Source: Chloroflexota bacterium
Lineage (GTDB): Bacteria; Chloroflexota; Anaerolineae; Anaerolineales; Anaerolineaceae
Direction of reading: 5' to 3'
Assembly: GCA_029265085.1 (NCBI GenBank)
Contig: JAJUJY010000001.1
Span: 21,581 to 85,580 of the forward strand
Length of the DNA stretch: 64,000 bases
The notes under the pieces were generated by a model, which ran no database searches, was not told the origin of the DNA, and saw nothing but the letters and a program-made list of their open reading frames with translations. Below, piece after piece: positions 61,201-64,000 of this stretch. The position numbers and the translations under genes are program-made. Positions within the stretch are counted from its first letter, which is position 1; each line of letters starts with the position of its first letter.

Positions 61201-61650
61201 ACCATTATTGCCAACAGCAAAAGATGATGCATTGTAATTTTCTAAAGGCTGCCAATTCTCCGTGCCAATCGCCCTACCAACTGCTTTGCCTTGTTCAATT
61301 TTGATTTCAACACCGTCTTTTTGATTTAACAGGCTGTCCCGGTTTTGGTACAGCATGATATTGAACGTCTCATTGGTTAAATCCGCTTTGCCACCAATCT
61401 GGTAAACCTCGCGGGTGCTGGATTGGCCAACATTTGCCAGGGCAGGAGCCGGATATGTGATCTGTTCAACCGTGGTTGAAAAATCATATTGGCCTACTTC
61501 ACGCATCAAATTCCAAGAGTCCTTAACAGTCTTCTCTGATATTCTGGCCGGACTTTCGGACAAAACGAAAGAAACAAATAAGCCAACCAAAATTAAACAA
61601 ACTCCACAAATGATTACAATTCGTGGATTGCGCTTGAGTGTGGCCTTCAT
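49276..61650 (-). CDS. 4124-residue LamG/TSP3 surface giant with an internal membrane-helix cluster
   Basis: Uninterrupted frame of 12375 bases; AAGGAG lies six bases before the ATG. Approximate order: N-terminal helix (11-31), a 250-residue outer domain, two more helices (295-345), calcium-binding TSP3 repeats DTDxDGLxD (440-570), a mixed region, a hydrophobic cluster of about six helices (1165-1390), more TSP3 repeats (1630-1757), seven LamG-like domains (roughly 1780-3800), with Ig-like stretches between some of them, a YLPMIIGGGGSGG segment (about 3966), and a final Ig-like domain. Several LamG domains carry a CxxxxCPxSGxxG insert. It is probably an adhesin or polysaccharide-binding scaffold anchored at both ends of its first 350 residues. 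Confidence 0.88.
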   Translation of the reverse strand: MKATLKRNPRIVIICGVCLILVGLFVSFVLSESPARISEKTVKDSWNLMREVGQYDFSTTVEQITYPAPALANVGQSSTREVYQIGGKADLTNETFNIMLYQNRDSLLNQKDGVEIKIEQGKAVGRAIGTENWQPLENYNASSFAVGNNGSPYLASAKNILAEGSKTLSIPQADGSVQTVQVRGFRFDVDSNLYAAYVRDQMVQELQQSGKLPVGMNLSVSDQYRRMVASGELWVSQDGLPVRLAVTMKMPPEKTGGHVEAVITTDYFNHNTDNLLAFQPLPVRLAGLLGFPTTLKGFGELASGLGITAGCALLLVLMLVFSKKKMVYGGAAFLVIASMLISPLWQSEKSAAFAKDIREQNTSIEADQQAARAEREAAQKSIGSTWDAHTNPMDRIKAGVQSGNAVTSDPAPSSPLLFSSRLSTGLNARLYETSGENDVDTDQDGLTDAYESESDITVLNPNKADTDDDGLNDYVELLLNLFPGEADTDGDGILDIDEVRSFYYADKDWYLNAEERDTDLDGQIDGAECSARTNGGSDGICRDTDGDLVPDVFDSDDDNDGIPTVFDESPYVVSDLYYSPNNPFELTVTNLEAQPVYINYQVIPTNPKHLTYALNVLDWPSNDTDGQIQRITAHTYADKLTANQISMDPRSQFGDMRLIPMLEIKLTGDSYPLPLSRTAVVNISSDQYTAGFEFSSQEALPGKTSIKLTSGADASKTLHIGRGTCDEYTDVVGLNLSQVNDVASVDLSLGALVGGDYVLYLKNSSDGSFVSCSPIPVLAHGKLSEYVIDQAAVQAYGGAVRNDDDGNLLVYMPLSVVYDETGGDPVAFSAKVPYTNILNGFENSAQELRMIWMVNMLTDQCKPIPADYDETASGTWCNSTIPERWDTDISRVIHTYTDEYRLAGLSVVEDHGVDMAVVFENPATDTEPDYDDPLWGMAHGLEHSFLAARSADGVNLDITVAELQQRFDPDYNAGVTDMNKLWGFEKDTFRVSTYSYDNYDGVSAFVRGQVNDLFADYFNTIPEENRPLSTSLLFARQFSQRALSMGEAAAACTSNSCAVDFAGQDIYTQAMINWAPYQRSGDTWQSYDLNDYLDNLEAHLRNLQDYQPEDETADAKDLVNGKIELAKIYYRNLYSGIVMLVAVNGSPMINAPVVISDEDVLSTFNVNNTKGKVVATVITTILTTMVEGLAKNPKLILAIILGTKADAVKGMFMALGKGFANKVSPITDLLTTRLRKAALGVGIVVAVVGLAVLAILYLNGTNSPAGKWAGRILYAVVGTVSAVLAGAALYSAIKAVKAVADTAKAGAIIGIIIGSLITWGVFFYTWGASGVSIGSIAFNNMLADAIAATATIVLFAALSATGVGAIVVAIIGLIDGIIMGICALAGAYEQEEDHWARQYVCIGISGWVTKIFKWVLYSNTYLIDYDNAERLSFNKVDQDLQHIAAGMTTGNNMQIAVAVTNTISKSSVPLDWKAAAYFWQYSDSNAKTSTFAYAIQTAENDIHDDLSRGDMSSQWESLGGSKWKHDFTASSGGYTIPVPNAGINQDPTVYLSEGSALPVQECWAIYYPVITPVPIPVCYIRTEKATINSEISESLTVDVFPTNLDGFYTLTMDERRTAGAKLAWGQSGNTKFPVQRDADGDGLLSRAFADGNDPDDTLYDTDEDGLNDFYEIANGTNPRMVDSDDDGLNDNLEIQRMTDPNRKDTDGDGLTDFEEVLGWLYTYDFTDTGAPLETMVYPNPLMADSDLDGVTDYLEKVYGFNPQVPQNADVLSYELAVREQDSPIIMLRLNESSGAMVFDDSSNFGFAASCTADECPISGVNGRYAAAVHLDGSDLLHLPTTAKAISLTGSQPFTIGAWVNTSSGGTVLAKWSDAADGQQELRFEITSSGNLQLISSTATAVSTGAIPADTWTHVTAAFNGSQVSFYINGALSSTSSFSNTPVFGGGSVPAEFTVGAYESGAGPTGTYSGMVDELAFFDHALSGEDIATRLMTARYNFNDSFVRPGEELVYKSTITNLLNSRFAYGLLTTLIDKTAAIVDWASKLLPTTFVLYPDNPVVTGVNTTEIETRLQIEPGYTTSEDVTISQTASAQIVDRRAESNLAELWLKLDEVSGATTFVDDSGTMPPRESACSICPTSGETGILNKSVQFGSGQNSAINLPDLSTLNLLNRGFTISMWVKPVSTATAGVRIPLLKSDSNRLSINLVRQPLGDFLPEVLVNNTNMVGSTWRYVQASVWSHLVVAYSSADSKVRVYINGGQIADTAATVLTSNANLWLGGATAPTDFYVDDLRIFSRALTVTDINRLAERPVFEMNMDGGGFTDSSVYNQTISTPKNWPLLSHESVRGMSLNPSSGPSTGYVQVSGNTLLNMSDGSFTYSVWLFPTSQSNSTWQGVFGYRENDATAYPSLERQGLKLRFGYGDGSTFQSHTTADILTQYKWNQVVITYGPSLLEPGKYMLKLYVDSVLKESKSFTTKPYSTSSFYVGTTSRSFTTSIYRLTMSDEHDAGSHAEVYVREYVNGSHSYTPMGETSMADGDTHDINYSKKLSNYEYIKFTVWEADSTSADDNCGSFTRNWFDLPDGSTQTLGLSDGFDGSLTFQMTRTSIPFSGYIDDLRVYRYALDSEQAYDLYYAVPVTARLQLDDRPSSTYFENKAVIGVQDDGTCTGLTCPSAGTIGLMNQAVRFDGDNDFISVPVVTTSNYMVSLWLNTMCEECGIYAVQNGINTYHQLYLKKGNICSLAGSTEMCTQGGGFADGKWHYVVYSNNGSTADLWLDGIKVNVISGSGAVSSPGTTAKLGYAPSAGRPSLDGQLDDVRVFRYAQDEAVIAAIKRQAPIFLGHLDEADGSILYQDATPNDFSLGCSGETCPIGDQPGRLTNAVEFADPADVLALNQAQLSAGATAFSASMWVFPTQTRDTTQSIFTIGNAGNSQPRYAISFAPGSMFLSVQNAPNIPVGSIPLSKVELIKNTWNMITLVVERNADNTAEYYSLYVNGYLDSAWSGTTYSAGLGKITLGNSAGYSGLQSGAFTGKIDEVAVYEYALNEIDIRDMFAYQMGQVEESASITMTIDAEAPQAALISYNPDFPYVNQLDRILHVEASDSTTNISMVEMQVNHVDAPSPQWQIAPACQDAPGGTAFCPTFIPEFGEGIYTLNFRAVDEVGNQVVTPEYDFYVDNTAPKIFANLQNGTLYKAEPHPWLRKTWYLYMQGQVLDETLSQGSPGSGLDLNSIKVTIYSENGEIVGAGEQLPILTPATNGYDWELDYLFPEKEPTGALTAVITATDMVGNQTTKTINFLLDASSPNAKMENNQVQLTGLDSLLDANTMDGKLISGGEISGSVNDQPNEGIPYLTESGKAASSGVSRVEAAFESSLGVSSMYNEPYPTGLLAWLPLDSAKLPEDASGNPDENAPERYFLDISPYQFAGVCSGVNCPVSGEKGHKSGSMYFNGNEEYINLGQNVNLANRSFSAIIWARRDAVGHSDPILWQGPLSMASQRFLFGVDYNDKVVCGFGGSDLVSAEAYPDTDWHAYACTYDLDTGRRVIYRDGQEIASGQAAPVPEMYENLFIGSAPVGSFAGSLDDLVVFDRALIAEEIREQYTGYQTVYHLTVEDKFLAGGDTVMDQSGFFRRAALMTGEGDDLNKVTAGAVGNYALNFDGDDLLVVEPAFSQLLDRGSFTQSAWIRPTGGVGLRGIISEYDENPEQRYPSIYLNENYGLTAGFGNLYDWHEVTTQDNVVLPDTWNFVAARFDGTIYSLFVNGVLAVQTNELAGLIPYPSDRFNIGENFVGEIDDVKVFPRALSDLEIIAMTRSGWREAQLSDTGSGLTWSAPVLPGLEGPYRVDVRGWDNFNLFDTSWNVDHQWSGVVDTLAPRITLQRTIDPDDQFLAHYTFTIEDSYLDESSIHQNVCDQITITREYFNSSWFLATGAPPNTTLYRVSGTCSADIRTSTITGFYACDLAGNCSMKEYSSYYKFVYLPMIIGGGGSGGAFVGNLSPALPSKINEEQVERAMQWATLAGSEQKSEGGQAPVVEILTGELTPADARSYFHANIKGFVSDDSGIAAVHVEILQNGEVVYAAKAAVYEGLWNAAWTYPPGGAPANGTYTIRVTAVDDAGQQTSQEREIQVHLLP

Positions 61651-62024
61651 GTTATGCTCCTTGCACGGCTGGTAGTGCTGCCGCAGAGAAATTAAATGCT
61701 AGAGTATCAAGGGTGTTGCCATGTATTTTTATTAAATTTAAATTAATGGGGAATTTCACGAATAAGACAAAAAAATCTGACTATCATCCCCGAGCTATCC
61801 AAATCCCGCACGCAGCCCTGATAGTCTGTCGCAATCGAAAAGATTTAATTTGGATTAAACTAAAATATAGTATATACCCACTGAACACGAAAATCAACAA
61901 AGCGATTTAAATTTATTTGCTTTCTGCATCAAATACAAAAATACCGTTAAAATAATTTCAGCCATGAGAAATTCTTTGGTAAAAATTTTTTCTCGAGTCA
62001 AATCAGATCTTAAATAAGGATTTT
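61651..62024 (+). other. Divergent intergenic region, no gene recognised
   Basis: This 374-base, very AT-rich gap must hold the promoters of the surface-protein cluster (left) and the membrane protein gene (right). I found only weak -10-like strings (TATAGT, TATATA near 61868-61877) and no convincing -35 partners. A 17-codon frame (61964-62017) ends just before the rightward gene and is too short to call. Confidence 0.5.
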
Positions 62025-64000
62025 ATGATTCTTTTTATCATCTCGGCTGCACTGATTGTTATCTTTTTAATTCTGATCAACCCTGTACTAAGATCTCTTT
62101 CTCTTTCAGAGCGAATCATTGCAGGTTTTATCTGTTCAAGTGCCCTGATCATCTTCACACTCGAAATATCCAGTTTGTTCACTGCATTAAACAAATCCCT
62201 GGTAATCTTATCCATCCAGGTACTATTCACCCTGTTCACCTTTTTGGCTGTTCGAAAAAATATAACATTTTCCAGATTGGGTTTCTTTCCAGCAAAAGCC
62301 AATCAATACCTGGCTGAAATCTGGAACCTGCTCAAGCGTCATTGGGGAGTTTCAATCTACCTGGGCTTGATCATTGTTATATATGCCTTTTTATGGTTTC
62401 TATCGATTTCTTTTCCGCAAAACACAACCGATGCGCTTTACAACCATCTATCGCGCATAGGTTACTGGCTGCAGCAAGGATCTCTTCGTCCATATGACGG
62501 ATTTAATAATGTAGGGACTACGTACCCGTACAACAATAGCCTGCTCATGCTTTGGCCAATCATTTTTATCCGCTCAGAAATTTTAGTTGGCAGCGTCCAA
62601 TGGATTGCAACCCTGATCACTGCAGTCATTATTTACGGGCTTGGCATTGAGCTTGGTTTTCCAAAGACCAACAGTTTACTGGCTGCACTCATATACCTGA
62701 CCTTTCCATTAATCCTTTTACAATCGATCACCGCGCAAAATGACACCCTTGCGGCATGCTATATCAGTGCTGCTTTTTTATTTATGATCAAATTTATTAA
62801 CAAGAATGAACGGAGCTATTTAATCCTCTCCACATTGGCTTATGGGCTTGCGCTCGGCACAAAACAATATGCCCTCTTTGTCCTGCCGGGCTATCTGCTT
62901 CTGTTTGGTTTCAAGCTGATTCGACCAGGAAATAAATTAAAAATCATCGCATCGTTTGCCAGCGCCTTGATTCTGTTTTCATTCTCGGTTGGTTCGTATG
63001 CATATTTGCAGAATCTGGTCACCAGCGGAAGCCTATTTGGCAAAAGCGATGTTTTGCCAGATGAATCCCTTAACAACCAATTTTCAAATTTACCGCAGAA
63101 AATCGGGATTAATTCAGCCCGTTTATTTTCCCAATTCATCAGTTGTGAAGGACTGCCCCCTGCGCCGGGACAACAATGCACCAACCTCAAAACACAAATC
63201 CTCAAACCGATCTTTATTAACGAGCGCTTTAATATCGAAGAACACGTCTATTTGCTTGAAGAAGAAACACCGTTTGTACTTTCAGCCAAACCGATATTAA
63301 ATGAAGAATCTGCCTGGTTTGGGTTTTTAAGCTGGGTTTTGATCATTCCTGCCATGTTTTATGGCGTTGTGCATTCTATCCAACAAAGAAAGTTTGAAGG
63401 GATCATCCTGATCTTTACCGCGCTTTTACATTTTGTTATTGTCTCATTTTTCAAAATCGGTTGGGATCTGTACGCCGGAAGATATTTAATTACCTCCGTT
63501 GTATTGTTAATGCCGTTCACTGCCTTTATCTTTAGCCAGGAAAAGTTTATCTACAAAACTCTGGTCGCAATACTTTGCGTTTACAGTATTTTTATTACCG
63601 CCTACACACTGATCAATAACAACTCTCGCCCCTTGATCGGTAGAACCCAATTTTACCGCACTAGTTGGGAAGATTTTACTCCTGCCCAAAAAATTGCCTA
63701 TAAATTTTTACCCTTGATCGAGAATGACAAAAGCGCCTGGGGAGAAAGCAGAATAGATTTACAGACCTTAGGCGATCTTTCTTACCGTGTTCCCCTGCAA
63801 ATGGTCGAAAATCAGGCCGCTGAGGATGCTGTCTTAGGCATCGTGGCAAGGGAAGGATATCTCCCAGATTATTTATTCTTTGGAAAATCTTTCAGCCGGA
63901 AAATCCAGGCATTTAAAAATGGGGAAACACTCCAAAACACCGAGATAACCCACATCGAATATGTTTTAGTATCACCGGATTACCCAGACTACCGGTTGTC
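62025..64000 (+). CDS. Multi-pass glycosyltransferase-like membrane protein, partial
   Basis: I read this frame by hand: it opens at the ATG at 62025 (AAGGA four bases upstream) and has no stop to the window end, giving at least 658 residues. The first half has about ten hydrophobic segments. An early extracytoplasmic loop (FPQNTTDALYNHLSRIGYWLQQGSLRPYD) has the Asp and His/Arg-rich layout of GT39/ArnT-like enzymes, which transfer sugars from a lipid carrier to proteins or lipids outside the membrane. A soluble part with Cys-containing PSIII-like loops follows. The C-terminus is missing. Divergent from the surface giants, it may glycosylate exported proteins, but that is inference. Confidence 0.75.
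   Translation, partial: MILFIISAALIVIFLILINPVLRSLSLSERIIAGFICSSALIIFTLEISSLFTALNKSLVILSIQVLFTLFTFLAVRKNITFSRLGFFPAKANQYLAEIWNLLKRHWGVSIYLGLIIVIYAFLWFLSISFPQNTTDALYNHLSRIGYWLQQGSLRPYDGFNNVGTTYPYNNSLLMLWPIIFIRSEILVGSVQWIATLITAVIIYGLGIELGFPKTNSLLAALIYLTFPLILLQSITAQNDTLAACYISAAFLFMIKFINKNERSYLILSTLAYGLALGTKQYALFVLPGYLLLFGFKLIRPGNKLKIIASFASALILFSFSVGSYAYLQNLVTSGSLFGKSDVLPDESLNNQFSNLPQKIGINSARLFSQFISCEGLPPAPGQQCTNLKTQILKPIFINERFNIEEHVYLLEEETPFVLSAKPILNEESAWFGFLSWVLIIPAMFYGVVHSIQQRKFEGIILIFTALLHFVIVSFFKIGWDLYAGRYLITSVVLLMPFTAFIFSQEKFIYKTLVAILCVYSIFITAYTLINNNSRPLIGRTQFYRTSWEDFTPAQKIAYKFLPLIENDKSAWGESRIDLQTLGDLSYRVPLQMVENQAAEDAVLGIVAREGYLPDYLFFGKSFSRKIQAFKNGETLQNTEITHIEYVLVSPDYPDYRL

Noticed and set aside
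61964..62017. A 17-codon leader peptide frame before the membrane protein gene
   Set aside because: Too short and without a clear ribosome site or attenuator fold.

Overview
The window looks like a chromosomal segment of an anaerobic, sugar-using member of the Chloroflexota (Anaerolineae-like). This is inferred from gene content, not from a marker gene. The clues are Ala/Pro/Thr-rich lipoprotein linkers on the sugar-binding proteins, a tungsten-type aldehyde:ferredoxin oxidoreductase, an archaeal-type cupin phosphoglucose isomerase, a two-subunit class I fumarase, very large LamG/RCC1/Ig-like surface proteins with a terminal Tyr-Leu-Pro-type ending, and a class of sortase fused behind Ig-like domains. 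Base composition is moderate throughout. I saw no tRNA, rRNA, CRISPR array, insertion sequence or phage gene.

Region 1 (1-15370) is a divergent catabolic island. A leftward operon encodes a DeoC-like aldolase, an FGGY kinase, an acetoacetate-decarboxylase-fold protein and a complete ABC sugar importer (lipoprotein, two permeases, a small two-helix membrane protein, two unequal ATPases), ending at a separately promoted GntR regulator cut by the window edge. A rightward operon encodes a cupin isomerase, a D-2-hydroxyacid dehydrogenase, a KDPG-type aldolase, an aldehyde:ferredoxin oxidoreductase, a MoaD-like protein and a shikimate-dehydrogenase-like protein. The two promoters between them each carry a copy of one 20-bp operator, so the halves are probably one regulon. 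The likely logic is import, isomerisation or oxidation and phosphorylation, two aldol cleavages, then ferredoxin-linked oxidation of the released aldehyde. The sugar itself is not identifiable from sequence.

Region 2 (15465-27311), all leftward, is a glycoside island: GH38 alpha-mannosidase, a second ABC importer without an ATPase, an uncharacterised barrel-like protein, a GH4 glycosidase, a PfkB kinase, a DeoR regulator with tandem operators, and a Gfo/Idh/MocA oxidoreductase. Region 3 (27395-30401) has two paralogous membrane-anchored alpha/beta hydrolases either side of a PocR-AraC regulator.

Region 4 (30455-37867) is one long leftward operon of two membrane proteins, a protein of unknown function, an SDR, an SCP2 protein, an MFS transporter, and a KAS-III/HMG-CoA-synthase-like protein, thiolase and DUF35 protein in the order phlA-phlC-phlB. 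The KAS-III-like subunit lacks its catalytic Cys, as expected for a PhlACB-like C-acyltransferase. I consider this the best candidate for an undescribed system, together with the surface cluster. Region 5 (38313-39798) is a two-subunit class I fumarase with a strong bidirectional terminator.

Region 6 (39901-61650) is a leftward cluster of four exported proteins: a 4124-residue LamG/thrombospondin-type-3 giant with an internal membrane-helix cluster, a seven-bladed Vgb-like propeller protein, a sortase that carries its own LPETG motif, and a protein built of three copies of an Ig-Ig-RCC1(x7) module. Two of them share one C-terminal domain and ending, so the set is probably displayed and processed together. 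A divergent, incomplete membrane glycosyltransferase-like gene closes the window.
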